Shown here: positions 10,829 through 21,201 of the stretch, in pieces
Layout of the letters: each line of letters opens with the position of its first letter
Numbering within the stretch: the first letter of the stretch is position 1
NCBI GenBank assembly: GCA_029378245.1
Contig: JARKIF010000006.1
Coordinates: 620,001-684,000, forward strand
DNA: 64,000 nt
Direction: 5' to 3'
From: Roridomyces roridus
Lineage: Eukaryota; Basidiomycota; Agaricomycetes; Agaricales; Mycenaceae
The notes under the pieces: generated by a model
The model's database searches: none
What the model saw: only the letters and a program-made list of their open reading frames with translations
What the model was told of the DNA's origin: nothing
Position numbers and translations under genes: made by a program

Positions 10829-13800
10829 CTACTTCTTGGGCTTTTCCAACGGTTTGAAGTCTCCAAAGACGGAGTGGAATCGGCGGGTGCGTTGCACGTA
10901 CGCAAAGAGGTCCGGCCAGAGGTCCGGGTCGTTCAGGAGATGCTTGGAGTACTGGGCTTTGCGGTTGGACGCGTACATTGCTTGTCGGGCGTGGTGGTGG
11001 GCCTCGCAGAAAAATAAATAGTGCGCGACTGTTTCTTCGGCTACCTCGCAGCAAGGGCAGACCGGTGAAGGCGCCTTCTTGAGACGATGCAGGTGCCGGG
11101 CGAGAGGGACATGGTGCGAGCGTAATTGGAAGAGGAGGGAAGCATGTTTGCGGGGGAGGGAAGATGTGTTTTTTCTGAATTTGGGTGATGGCAAGCTGTC
11201 GTCAACATCCTTGATCCGGTTGTATCTGGGCGATCTTCTGAACTCCTTCTTCGCCGCTCCCTGAAGGATACGAGTGTGCGCGAGCAAGAGTGCTGATTTG
11301 CTGTAGGGCAAAACCGACGAAACCGCAATAGCATCGCCGAAAGAGCCTTCCAGTGCTGCCCTCTTCGCTGCCGCGTCTGCAGCCTCGTTCCCCGGGATGT
11401 CGACGTGTCCGGGCGTCCAGTCGATGCGCAGCCTCAAACTCGGATGAGCCTCTTTGGTTTTCCGCAACCTCCTGTGGAATTTGTCCCAGATGTATCGCCC
11501 GGTCCCAGTTTTAGCGTTCGCCGTGGCCTGTATCGCCGAGGTACTGTCCAACCCCAATGGCACGACTCCCTCGATCCTGACGTCCTCCTCCTCCTCCAGA
11601 CACTCCAGTGCCAAGATCTGCCCTACTCCTTCCGCCTCATACACACCGTAATGCCTCGCCGACCCCAACAACAGTCCCTTCTGCCGTTTCACCACCCCGT
11701 CAATCATCAACACCCCCGCCGCTCCCACCTTACCATCCACGAGCGAGCCGTCCGAGAACAGTTTCACCCGCGATGGCTCAGCAAGCGCCCTCTCCTTCGC
11801 CTCCTCTTTCGTTGCATCTACCTGCACCTTCAGCCCCGCCTTCCACCCCGCCTTCCTCCTCACCGCTCGTATGGTCTCCACTCTGTTCGGCCGGACGTCC
11901 TTGTAGGCCGTCATGATGAAATGTATCGGCGCCGGGTGTTTCTTGACATGTCCGTAACGCACCGCTTTGCGTACCTCTTCGTGGAGGGGGTGTGATTCCG
12001 GGATGGATGCATATCGTACGGCAGCCCGGTGGAGAATCTTGTCGACCACTAGATTGATCGGCAGCAAGTCGGCGTGTGCATCCAATAAGTCGGCTGGCGA
12101 GGAAACCATGCCTCCGGCAATCATCCTCGCCGCCTTCATCTGGATTGATGTGAGCTTCTTCATCGCTGCCCTCCCATCCCGTCTCCTGTTTTCCCCGCTG
12201 ACCCTTTGCCTGACAGGCGCCAACCAAACCTCCGCAGCGTACAGCATCCTCGGCACGCAGATGGCCGAATAGAGTCGCCGCACCTGTCCAGGTCCCACTC
12301 CTCCTGAGACCCGTGCGATGCGCCGGAACTTTGCCAGCCACTCGTGCCCTCGTCCCTGCGCCGCAGCTGCTTGCTGTTTAAAGGTCAAGTTCTCGTCTAG
12401 CCACACCCCCACCAACTTCACTGCCTCCATCGGCTGCACCTCAGCTCCATTCAACTTGAGCACCGGCCGCTCCTCCTTCACCCACTTCAATTCTCTCGTA
12501 AAAATATCACATACCTGCCTCTTCTTCTGCGAGAAGTGGCAAACTTGATCCTTGGCCGCACCGAAGATGCTGTTGTGCGTTGCAGCCCAGTCGTCGACGC
12601 CATCGGGTGTCTCCACCAGTTCTTGCAGCACCTTGGTCGTGTCGCGCAGCGTATCTCCGACGGCTAGGACATGGTAGTCGTCGATATAAATCCCTGAGTG
12701 AGTTGTTGCTGCTGCCGATGTCGCTTGTAACCTAGCTAACGGTGAGTTGAAGAACAGGTAGAGGCTGACCGACAACGGGTCGCCCTGGTCTAGCCCGTCG
12801 ATTATGTCAAACGCCTCGGAGACGTGGTCATCGAACAGCAGCCGGGTTTTCCTTCCCTCAAACCTGCGCATCAACCCGTCTGTAAACTCCTTCGGCACTC
12901 CCGACATCCGCATATTATGCACCACCCTCGCTAATGTCGCACTCGGGAACGCCCCCTTCACATCCCTCAACAGCAACGTCGCCGCCTTCCCCTGTCTCCA
13001 CGCGTCTTTGATCCTCTTCACAAGCCCCTGCACCATCTCAACGCCCGACCTCCCCGGTCTCCCACCCCAATGATTGCCCGGGTACATATTGAAGTACTCC
13101 GCATTTGTCGCAAGCTGTAGATTCCGTGCTCCATTCCGTAGTCGTGCGTGTCCATGTGACAGAATCAGCGGGCGATGCGCACCCACAGCCGTGTAGTCAG
13201 GTTTCCCTGGTTTCCGGGCCACAATCGTCTCGGTGCGCTTCCAGTCTTCCGGCTCGTGCTGATAGGTGTCTAATGCTCGATAGATCTTGTGCAGTCTCGG
13301 CACTAGCGCATCAGCATTAGACTTGTACACACAATTGGGGAAGGAATTGCTGCGCGTCGCCTTGTATGGCTTCATCTTTGCTATGACTTGATGCAACTGG
13401 TCTTGCGTAATCGGCGCGTGTTTCCACAGCGGTTCCGGATAGATTGTGTCCGGCGGTGGGTCCGTCGCTCCCAAACTCCTCCTCGGGTAGAACTCTTCCA
13501 CCATCCACCTGCTCTTCTCCTCGTTTGTGGACGCAACTTCCTCCCTTCCCCTCGTCTTCCTCTTCAAGTCGGGTACCCTCGTCTTCCCTCCATCCCCGGG
13601 CTCCCCTTTTACCATTTTCCCGATGGTGAACACATCCGCTTCCTCAATCTCCTCCATGTACTCCATCCAGCAGCTGTCCCTGGCCCTCTTCAGCGCCGCC
13701 GAGTAGTCGTTCCTGGCGCGCCGAAACTTTTCATGGGCTGGACTGTCCGGAATGTCGCGATGTGAGAAGGATAGCTGAGCAAGTTTCTGCTTCGCGTCCT

Positions 13801-14806
13801 TCTGCGCTTTCAGCTCGCCATTCCACCAACGTTTGGAATGTGGGCTGATCTTGCTGAGCGGGACGTGCTTCCCCACGCATCGCCACACCACCGCATCCAG
13901 GGCTTCCACGGCAGCCACCACCTCCTCCGCTCCTCCATATCCCTCCGCCTCTGGTATCCCTTCAAGCTCCTCAGCTAACATCTTGCCAAACTCCTTCCAG
14001 TCCGTCCTTCTCCAATCTCGCCTCTCCTCCACCACCCTCTTCGGCGGGACCAAATCCGCCTCCATGACAATCGGAAAGTGATCCGTCTTACCTGGTGTGC
14101 GCTCCGGGTACGCGCTGCAGGAGACGAAGTAATCCAAGAAGTCTTTGCTGCAGAAGACATTGTCGGGGCGGGTCAGATTGCCCGTGCCCTTCGCGCAGAG
14201 TGTCGGTACACCATGAGGGAGCGGCATCTCCATCCTGTACTGGCCGAGCAGCTGCAACAGCGGAAATACCAGCTCCTCCGCCTCGGCTGTAAAAAGGTGA
14301 GCATTTCTAAATTCGTCCCACATCGGACTATGCCGATTGAAATCTCCTAGCCACAAGTAATACGTACGTCCCGGGCCTGCCGCGGGTCTTTGCGCTTGCA
14401 TGAAGTCACGGAGAATGGTAATTGTGGTGTTGTTGTCCCCGTCGTTGTAGATGTTGACGATGCGCAGTGTTCCGAACTCTCCTCTCAGCTCGACCGCAAC
14501 GACATCCGTGGACGGGAAGTGGAGCTGCGACCAGGCTTCCGTGGGTAGCGAGGTATTGATCAACGTCACCGCTCTTGTCTTCTTGTTGTCCATTCCGTGC
14601 CGGGAAGGATACACCACCCGCCAGTATGAGTTCGCCCTAGTCTTGTCTCCGATGCCGATGTAAGGCTCTTGTAGCGCCGCTATATGGTAAGCCGTTTTCC
14701 CCAATGATTGTAATAAGTCGTGCTGATTGTCCAGGCTACGATCCAGGTTCTGCTGCCACAGCTTCAGCTTGCGTGGCGGCGGATCTCTCCCTTCGCTCGG
14801 GTTCAT
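10829..14806 (-). CDS. LINE ORF2: endonuclease, reverse transcriptase, RNase H
   Basis: A 1325-residue protein that nicks target DNA and copies the element RNA there. The N-terminal APE-like endonuclease shows LKLWQQNLDRS, LQEPYIG, WLGDFNRHSPMWDE and GKTDHFPIV. The RT domain is in the middle, with RDVKGAFPSATLARV, GLDQGDPLSVSLYLFFNSPL and the catalytic IYIDDYHVLA. An RNase H follows with the acidic residues in FSDGSLVDGKVGAAGVLM, the E of YEAEG and the D of GLDSTSAIQA, then TPGHVDIPGNEAADAAAKRA. A C-terminal CCHC finger reads CPCCEVAEETVAHYLFFC. No internal stop or frameshift is visible. Confidence 0.93.
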   Translation of the reverse strand: MNPSEGRDPPPRKLKLWQQNLDRSLDNQHDLLQSLGKTAYHIAALQEPYIGIGDKTRANSYWRVVYPSRHGMDNKKTRAVTLINTSLPTEAWSQLHFPSTDVVAVELRGEFGTLRIVNIYNDGDNNTTITILRDFMQAQRPAAGPGRTYYLWLGDFNRHSPMWDEFRNAHLFTAEAEELVFPLLQLLGQYRMEMPLPHGVPTLCAKGTGNLTRPDNVFCSKDFLDYFVSCSAYPERTPGKTDHFPIVMEADLVPPKRVVEERRDWRRTDWKEFGKMLAEELEGIPEAEGYGGAEEVVAAVEALDAVVWRCVGKHVPLSKISPHSKRWWNGELKAQKDAKQKLAQLSFSHRDIPDSPAHEKFRRARNDYSAALKRARDSCWMEYMEEIEEADVFTIGKMVKGEPGDGGKTRVPDLKRKTRGREEVASTNEEKSRWMVEEFYPRRSLGATDPPPDTIYPEPLWKHAPITQDQLHQVIAKMKPYKATRSNSFPNCVYKSNADALVPRLHKIYRALDTYQHEPEDWKRTETIVARKPGKPDYTAVGAHRPLILSHGHARLRNGARNLQLATNAEYFNMYPGNHWGGRPGRSGVEMVQGLVKRIKDAWRQGKAATLLLRDVKGAFPSATLARVVHNMRMSGVPKEFTDGLMRRFEGRKTRLLFDDHVSEAFDIIDGLDQGDPLSVSLYLFFNSPLARLQATSAAATTHSGIYIDDYHVLAVGDTLRDTTKVLQELVETPDGVDDWAATHNSIFGAAKDQVCHFSQKKRQVCDIFTRELKWVKEERPVLKLNGAEVQPMEAVKLVGVWLDENLTFKQQAAAAQGRGHEWLAKFRRIARVSGGVGPGQVRRLYSAICVPRMLYAAEVWLAPVRQRVSGENRRRDGRAAMKKLTSIQMKAARMIAGGMVSSPADLLDAHADLLPINLVVDKILHRAAVRYASIPESHPLHEEVRKAVRYGHVKKHPAPIHFIMTAYKDVRPNRVETIRAVRRKAGWKAGLKVQVDATKEEAKERALAEPSRVKLFSDGSLVDGKVGAAGVLMIDGVVKRQKGLLLGSARHYGVYEAEGVGQILALECLEEEEDVRIEGVVPLGLDSTSAIQATANAKTGTGRYIWDKFHRRLRKTKEAHPSLRLRIDWTPGHVDIPGNEAADAAAKRAALEGSFGDAIAVSSVLPYSKSALLLAHTRILQGAAKKEFRRSPRYNRIKDVDDSLPSPKFRKNTSSLPRKHASLLFQLRSHHVPLARHLHRLKKAPSPVCPCCEVAEETVAHYLFFCEAHHHARQAMYASNRKAQYSKHLLNDPDLWPDLFAYVQRTRRFHSVFGDFKPLEKPKK

Positions 14807-16839
14807 TGATCGTCGCCCACGGGTGGGGCCGGGACCTGGGTTTCTTCATCTTGGTTGGCGTTGCCACTCACCGTATCGTCAAGATCGGACCATGGCCGTG
14901 CTCCGCTGCTCGGGCCGTTCCTTTCCACATCCCCCGTGACCGTAGACTGCCTCAGAGGCGAAGGTCCCGTCGGTGCCCTCCAGCCATACCTCCTCTCGGC
15001 CCTCTCCACCCCTGCTCGTATTCCTCTCGACACCTCCTCCACCAACTGCTCCTCAGCCCTCGCGCGGTCATGTGGGCTGGTAACGCCGCCTTGATTACGG
15101 CGCTGACTGGCTCCAGCAAAGGCGGTCTGGATAGTAGGCTGGTACAGCCCATCCCGAGACCATCTATTGCCGCTAGCTGGCTGCGCTGTATGCCTAGCGC
15201 GCCTGCCCTCCCAGCCTCCATCTACCGGCACCCCTCCCCCTTGCCCTGGCCTTCCACCCGCCAGTCTGCCTTGGCCAGCCCTCCAAGCCGAACCTGGGGC
15301 ATCCGTGGAGACCTCAGCCTCTGCAACCCAAGTGCGTGAGTCCGCAGTCGGAAAGTAACGGTATGCTGCGGTTGGGTCTCTCTCTTTCATCTTCTGCATC
15401 TCCCGCTGGAAGACGGGGCACGAACGGTCAACAGCACCGTGCCCACTCACCTTGCAATTGGCGCATTTCGCGCCGGTCCGCAAGTCCGTCACCGTGCACT
15501 CCTTCGTCCGATGGCCACCTGCGCAGCGTCCACATACGTCAGCCTCCGCCTTGCAATCTCTCGCGAGGTGTTTGCCGTACTGCTGGCATTTCGCGCAGCG
15601 TCGCGGCTCGTCCTCGGTCTTCCTTGCTCGATGATGCCTGCCATTGAAAAAGAGGCCGTTGTCGATGGCATGATTAGCAGCTTCGTCTTGAGCAAATTCC
15701 ACCCGCAAGTGGGCAACACTCTGCGTCGGAGACCTCTGGTGCGGGGGCTTTACCCAACGCGCTCCGATGATTGACCCATCCTCCAACCCACTGTCTTTCT
15801 CCACCAGTCTCCAGGTCCCCGAGTCGTCCGCCTTGGTGCCGATATCAACCCTCTCCACCAACAGTTCTTGTCGTCTGGGGCGATACGAGTAAGATCCTCC
15901 CAAGGCCGCAAGGAATTGCTTCATGTGGTTGTCGCGCTTGATCCAGCCCGCCATCTCTTCGCTCTTGCAGTCGTAGACCACTCCTCCGTTCTCCAGCTTC
16001 TTTACTCCTACAAAACTCGCCCCTTCCAACTTCGCTTCCATCAAGGTGAGTGCCAGGTTTGCCTTCTCGCGCAACACCTGCTCACTCAACTCGCTCAGCC
16101 CGTTCGTAATCGCATCATCTGCCTTGTCGACCAAGATTTGCCGACGCATGCGTGCTGCGCGAGCAAGTACGGAGGCCTGTGCAGCTGTCATACTGCGCGG
16201 CGGCATCGCCGCTGCCGCTGCGTACGACTGTGGTGCTGCTGCTGCTGTTGCCGCCCGCACCTCCGTTGCGACCTCCGTCGTCGCTTTGTTCGCCGCTAGT
16301 ACCGTCTCCTGCAATACACGTAACTGCGCTGCAAGCGCCCCCACCTCCTTTCTCGATTCCTCCACCTCCCCTTTCAAAGCGGAGGACTCACCTTTCATTT
16401 CCTCGACCGCCTCCCGCAGTCCTCCATGTGTATCCTTCATTTCCTTCAACGGCCCGAGAATCGCTTCCTCTATCGCGTTTCCACACGCATCCGCTACTTT
16501 TTGCGGCAGCTCATCGTCCATCGTTTCCAGGAGGAAGCCGACTGCGCGTATCAATGTCCACAGGGTCTTCTGTATCGTCTGTGTGAGCATGGACGCTTTG
16601 ATCAGTATGGCCCCAAGTTCCGCCTTTGTCAGAGTGGCGTCTTTCGCCACCCAGAGCGTGTCTTCCAGGTATTTCCTAGCGGCCTTCGCGTCCTTCACAT
16701 CTTTTACCTTGTCTAAAGCTTGCATCATTGTCGGTCTGCTGTCCCAGGGTGATATCCGCGCTTGTATATCCTTGGCTGCCGTGAGGTCTATGGAGGGTGT
16801 CGATTTTGGGGTTGTTCCCCTGGAGGTTGTTCCGGACAT
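14803..16839 (-). CDS. LINE ORF1: nucleic-acid-binding protein with three zinc knuckles
   Basis: A 678-residue ORF1 protein, presumed to package the LINE RNA. The N-terminal half is alpha-helical, with an extended coiled-coil-like stretch around MKGESSALKGEVEESRKEVG. Three CCHC-type knuckles lie near residues 410-480: CAKCQQYGKHLARDC, CGRCAGGHRTKEC and CANCKVSGHGAVDRSC. The C-terminus is glycine/arginine-rich and probably disordered. The last codons overlap the ORF2 start by ATGA (14803-14806), so ORF2 may be translated by termination-reinitiation. Confidence 0.9.
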   Translation of the reverse strand: MSGTTSRGTTPKSTPSIDLTAAKDIQARISPWDSRPTMMQALDKVKDVKDAKAARKYLEDTLWVAKDATLTKAELGAILIKASMLTQTIQKTLWTLIRAVGFLLETMDDELPQKVADACGNAIEEAILGPLKEMKDTHGGLREAVEEMKGESSALKGEVEESRKEVGALAAQLRVLQETVLAANKATTEVATEVRAATAAAAPQSYAAAAAMPPRSMTAAQASVLARAARMRRQILVDKADDAITNGLSELSEQVLREKANLALTLMEAKLEGASFVGVKKLENGGVVYDCKSEEMAGWIKRDNHMKQFLAALGGSYSYRPRRQELLVERVDIGTKADDSGTWRLVEKDSGLEDGSIIGARWVKPPHQRSPTQSVAHLRVEFAQDEAANHAIDNGLFFNGRHHRARKTEDEPRRCAKCQQYGKHLARDCKAEADVCGRCAGGHRTKECTVTDLRTGAKCANCKVSGHGAVDRSCPVFQREMQKMKERDPTAAYRYFPTADSRTWVAEAEVSTDAPGSAWRAGQGRLAGGRPGQGGGVPVDGGWEGRRARHTAQPASGNRWSRDGLYQPTIQTAFAGASQRRNQGGVTSPHDRARAEEQLVEEVSRGIRAGVERAERRYGWRAPTGPSPLRQSTVTGDVERNGPSSGARPWSDLDDTVSGNANQDEETQVPAPPVGDDQ

Positions 16840-17007
16840 CTCTCTTTCCTCTAAATGGTAGATTCTGTCGTATTTCGTTGCTCCCGAGTAGTTACAGGTA
16901 GGTAGCAGTAGTGTCCTTCAATTGCGGGCGCGTTCGTTGTCGCGCGCCACTCGTGTTCCGGGGTCCTTGTCGGAGTACCACGTGGTCGAGAAGAAAGAGA
17001 GTCCTCG

Positions 17008-18663
17008 AGGTCTGCCTTACTAAAGAAGCTCCCTAGATGGGAGGAGGAGGACGGCATTGTTTACTACAATGGCCTTATTTACGTTCCGCATAACACGGAA
17101 CTTAGAAATAAAATTATTGGACTCCATCACGATCCGGCGATCGTGGGACACCCCGGAGGGAACCGGACACAGGAACTCGTTGAACGAAATTACTGGTGGC
17201 CGAAGCTCGGCAACAACGTTTCCGAGTATGTAAAGTCGTGCGAAGCGTGTCAGAGGTCACGAGTTCTTCGGCACAAGCAGGGCAAGCTGAACCCGCACAA
17301 GATTGCGGAAGGACCCTGGCAGATCATTTCGATGGACTTGATCGGACCGTTACCAATTAGCAACGGTCACAATGCGATTCAAGTCTGGGTGGACACTTTT
17401 AGCAAGATGATTCACGTGGAGCCCACGACCATGGAAATCACGGCTGAAGGAGTTGCGCGTTTGACACGCGACCGTGTGATTAGATATCATGGGGTACCCC
17501 GAAAGATCATCTCGGATCGGGATCCGAGATATGTAGGAGGCTTTATGAGGGAGCTCAATAAGATCCTGGGGATCGAAATGAACCCGAGTACGGCACACCA
17601 TCCGATAACCGACGGGCAGACGGAACGGATGAACCAGGAGATCGAGAAATATCTCCGCATATTTATAAATTACCATCAGACGGACTGGGCCGAGTGGCTC
17701 TCCCTAGCGGAGTTCTGTTACAATGACAAGGCCAGTTCGGCAACGAAGACCTCGCCGTTCTATTTAAACACCGGCTATCACCCTTGGAAAGGGATTGAGA
17801 ACGCCGTAGAGACGAGGAACGAGGCTGCCGACGAGTTCGGCAAGAAAATGAAAAAGATCCGCGATGAGGCGACCGCGGCATTAGAAAAAACACAGAAAAC
17901 GATGGAAAAAACATATAATCTACGACGGCGACCAGCGCCGGTATTTAAAAAGGGAGACAAGGTCTGGATCGAGGCGACGAATATCCAGACGGATAGACCC
18001 TCGAAGAAGCTGGGAGATAGGAGGCTCGGGCCGTACGAGGTCCTGGAGAAAGTCGGAGCGTCTTCCTATAGGTTGAAATTGCCGAGCACGGACAAGTCAC
18101 ATCCGGTGTTCAACGAGGCGATTCTCACACCGTATACGGAACCGCCCGAGAATCGAAGGGAGAAGCGGCCGCCGCCGAAGATCATATCCGGTGAGGAGGA
18201 ATATGAGGTGGAGGAGATACTTAAACACCGCAAGATGGGACGCGGTTTTCAATATTTAATAAAGTGGAAGAACTATCCGATGGGAGAAAGGACGTGGGAA
18301 CCATCGCGTAACTTGACGCATGTGAAGAAGCTGTTGGATAAATATAACAGGGAACACAGCATTGACGTCAGGGCGCTACCCACGCTCCCGGCTGGATTTT
18401 GGGACGGCGAATGCAAAAGATTCGTCCCAAAGATGGAATTCCAACCATATTTAAAGAAGAAATTATTTATTCACGATGAAAATCGTTTTGTCGACATCGA
18501 CGAGGACGTCGATCCTAGAGAGGGGGTAATGTCACGCGCTGATCTATTTGCGCACGTGACAACGCCAAACAAACCAGATAAGCATTGGCGCCGTACAGCG
18601 CTAAAGTCCTGGGAACCCCGTCTCGATCGGATTGAGGAAGAAGCCGAGGAAGACATTATTTAA
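17008..18663 (+). pseudogene. chromovirus pol, second part: integrase and chromodomain
   Basis: The continuation of pol after the LINE. It keeps the HHCC zinc finger (LHHDPAIVGHP, then VKSCEACQRSR), the DDE core (SMDLIGPLP; IISDRDPRYVGGF; QEIEKYLRIF) and the GPY-like region RRLGPYEVLEKVG. A C-terminal chromodomain reads YEVEEILKHRKMGRG then YLIKWKNYPMGERTWEP, which in chromoviruses guides integration to marked chromatin. About 44 residues and the stop codon lie inside the 3' LTR (from 18530). Codons from 17008 continue the reading frame lost at 10525, so the two parts were one gene before the LINE arrived. Confidence 0.92.
18517..18526 (+). promoter_or_regulatory. polypurine tract
   Basis: AGAGAGGGGG ends three bases before the 3' LTR, the expected place for plus-strand priming. 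It lies inside the pol coding frame. Confidence 0.7.
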
Positions 18664-19004
18664 AGATGTGGGACAGTTTCATATTTATGAACGACAGCGT
18701 GGATGAGGGAAGGAGTTTTCGATCAGTGAACTGTCAGATCATGACAGGCTTCTATGATGAACACGGTGTAGACATGACAATAGGAGACGACAACGGTGCA
18801 GGACAATAGTGCATGTCGGAAGCCAGGACAATTAGTGTAGCATCGTAGATCTATTCCTCATAGTATAAAAGCAGTAGCTAGTCGTCGTATTCTGTACCCT
18901 CTCCTAGACTTTTATTCAGTTCATTTTACGAGCTTTAGTAGCGCACTACCCAATCCACAGCATCTTACCGCTGTTGGACGCGTGAAACAAGTCTTGTCGT
19001 GACA
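18530..19004 (+). repeat. 3' LTR of the chromovirus
   Basis: 475 bp, indistinguishable by eye from 5887-6361. Its first 134 bp complete the pol reading frame. It is followed by the ATTAC target duplication. Confidence 0.95.
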
Positions 19005-19009
19005 ATTAC

Positions 19010-19773
19010 TGTCGTTTCTCCTCGTTGGATCAGATACCAGAGCGTGGTCAAACTTCAGGACACACTGTTCAACATTCAACTACCAGGGACCCGTGCTAAA
19101 GGTCACGAACACCAACGAAATGTACCATTTTTCTGTTTTGCGGCAGTCATTAACAGTTCTTGATGGGTGTTTGCTTCGTAGAATCATAATTTGCAGACTG
19201 GGGAGCCAAGTTCTGTATAATTTGCCGCTGAACATGAGGATTCTCTGGGGCAGCCGCTCTGCGGATAGAGATTAGGTGAATCGGACACGATTCGCAGGGA
19301 AACGGCAGTATGAATACATATGATGATAAGCCGGGACCGAGCATCTTGTTTTCGCCATTGATGATTTTGTTTTCGCCAGTGAAAACCGTGATCATTGACA
19401 AAGAACGAGATTGCTTTCCCTCAGAGTGAAATCCGAGCCGCCCGAACAAAAACTTTCTTTTTGTCCAGGGCAAATCCAGGGACACCTATAAACCATGACG
19501 CATCAGTGAGTTGCGTGATTGACTGAGATCCGACAAGAATCTGACAATCATTTATTGATCGCGTCGAGTTGGCGGGAGTTTGGCGGGAGTGCTTCCATTG
19601 AACGGACAATTCCTAACAAGTAGGACCCGGAATCGTAACAGCAACAACCGGGTTATCTGTGTCGTACCTCGGGGGTGGCACTGATCGTTTCGACACCCTT
19701 TATGTCCGTTAACCTGGTTTGCTGATCATTCACGATTTCACATTCCTCCCTCCTCGTCCCCGGCGGACACACC
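19010..19773. other. intergenic stretch between retrotransposon and membrane-protein gene
   Basis: No coding region with support. It presumably holds the promoter of the gene starting at 19774; I see no clear TATA box. Confidence 0.3.
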
Positions 19774-21201
19774 ATGAGCACCGTCGAGGTGATCGTGGAC
19801 GACCACGACTCCCGTGTCCACTATAGCCCGTCCACTGGCTGGACGGGCCGCGGAGACGTTCAGCAGTTCATGCAGACGACATCGGCAGCGGTACATTCTG
19901 GCAGCGAGACTGCTACGTTTTCGTTCAATGGTGAGCGTTCGCAGCCACTAGGCTAAACTTCGAGAATCTTCAGGGACATCGGTCATCGTGTACGGCAAGT
20001 TGGCACCCACGGGCACTGGCGCAGTCATGGCGTTCTCCGTCGACGGGAGCCCACCCGCATCCTTCACCGCTCCACCGACGAGCGTCGACTCCGAGTTTGT
20101 CGTCCACCACCAGATTCTGTTCACCGCCGACGCCCTGCCTCATGGGACGCACAACCTGACGATGACGCAGACATCCGGAGATGGGCAGATATTTCTGGAT
20201 TTCTTTCTGCTCGATACCACGTCGCCTGCCGTTGGGGATATGCTTTTTATTGATGACAGTGATCCTGTCTTGGATTATTCACCGGGTTGGGTAGCACAAC
20301 CGAGCTCGGATGAGTTCTTTCAGAATACAGGGCGGAGCTGTGATACGGATGAGTGTACTGTTTCTCTCTCGTTCAATGGTGTGTCCATCCAATGTCCCAG
20401 TTTCAGCATTCCCCTGACTCCGAGGGTGTTAGGAACCTCGTTCTCGATATTCGGGGCTCTTTCCGCCTCGCAAGCCCCTGCAGCGTGGAGCGCCTTCATC
20501 TCCATCGACGGGTCCCCACCAACAGCCATCCACCCTCCGAGCCCGACCGCGACCAATACATCTGCCAACCTGCTGATATTCAGCGGACAGCCACTTCCGG
20601 GCTTGAATAACAACCACACGGTGGTGTTTACGACGCACAGTACGGACCAACTGTTTCTGGATTACATCCTTGTCGAGGCTGCCCCTCTATCCAACGTAGG
20701 TAAATTTGACTATCAGTGATTTGCGACATTGAAGCGGAAGTCGATAGACACAGGTCACATCCTCGTCGCACCGCGTGCCAGTTGCGACAATAGTCGGGTC
20801 AATAGTCGGCGTATTCGCATTCCTGCTCATAGCTTCTCTCTCTTTTTGGGTGTGGCGACGACGAGCGAACATCATGCTCGCTAACTCCCCAGCTGCCACG
20901 CCAATCGCGCCAACTCTTCCGACGCAGGCGCAGCCACTCAGTGAGTCTCTAACCCTACCAGACAGCGATGATTGACGGGCAAGGTGTAGGTGTGCCTACG
21001 TGGTCTATACCCCTACCACAAGATCAGAGTCGTGAGACAGGCGAACTAATGCCGTATTGTGTTCCGGAGCCCCCGCCCTCGTACCGACCTACACGAAGTG
21101 GAAAGCTCCCTCCGACGAGCACTCGCCAGGTGTTGAGGGTGCATTCAATGGCCACAACGGATGCCGATGGGTCAGCTCTTGCTGTCTACAGTGCAGTATG
21201 A
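19774..21201 (+). CDS. single-pass membrane protein with two jelly-roll-like extracellular modules
   Basis: Five exons are proposed: 19774-19930, 19974-20378, 20433-20695, 20754-20940 and 20990-21201. The product has two related modules. Each shows a Y-S-P-x-x-W pattern (HYSPSTGW; DYSPGWVAQP), a TATFSFNGTSVIVYGKL-type strand (FNG-TSFSIFGAL in the second), a SIDGSPP motif and an FLDFFLLD/FLDYILVE strand. A transmembrane helix (ATIVGSIVGVFAFLLIASLS) follows, stopped by WRRR, and a proline-rich cytoplasmic tail with PEPPPSYRP. This layout is common in Agaricomycetes and the function is unknown. The intron at 20379-20432 is favoured because it restores the second FNG-TS motif. The last intron was extended to 20989 because the nearest AG would leave only 25 nt. 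Confidence 0.78.

Larger units (their letters stand above)
10526..17006 (-). mobile_element. full-length Tad-like LINE (non-LTR retrotransposon) nested in chromovirus pol
   Basis: A 6.5-kb element on the minus strand. Its 3' end is a poly(A) tract, seen as 13 T at 10526-10538. A roughly 290-bp 3' UTR, ORF2, ORF1 and a roughly 170-bp 5' UTR follow. A 12-bp target duplication flanks it. ORF1 and ORF2 are both open and overlap by ATGA, consistent with stop-restart translation. ORF2 carries an APE-type endonuclease, an RT, an RNase H and a C-terminal zinc finger, which together suggest the fungal Tad clade. Because it sits in an element with identical LTRs, its insertion must be more recent still, and it looks competent to move. 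Confidence 0.93.
5887..19004 (+). mobile_element. Ty3/gypsy chromovirus-type LTR retrotransposon carrying a nested LINE
   Basis: Two 475-bp LTRs (5887-6361 and 18530-19004) flank gag and pol. They begin TGTCACG and end CGTGACA, a perfect 7-bp terminal inversion, and show no difference that I can find. The 5-bp target duplication ATTAC lies at 5882-5886 and 19005-19009. Domain order is Gag with CCHC knuckle, protease, RT, RNase H, integrase and C-terminal chromodomain, the order of chromoviruses. Without the inserted LINE the element is about 6.6 kb. Identical LTRs mean a recent insertion. Pol is nevertheless broken twice: by a frame change near 10040 and by the LINE. This copy is therefore probably dead, although it could be mobilised in trans. 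Confidence 0.95.

Noticed and set aside
11405..11995. Long plus-strand frame inside the LINE
   Set aside because: It is antisense to ORF2 and open only because of its codon composition.
16046..16861. 271-codon plus-strand frame
   Set aside because: Antisense to LINE ORF1; Ser/Ala-rich by mirror of the helical ORF1 codons.
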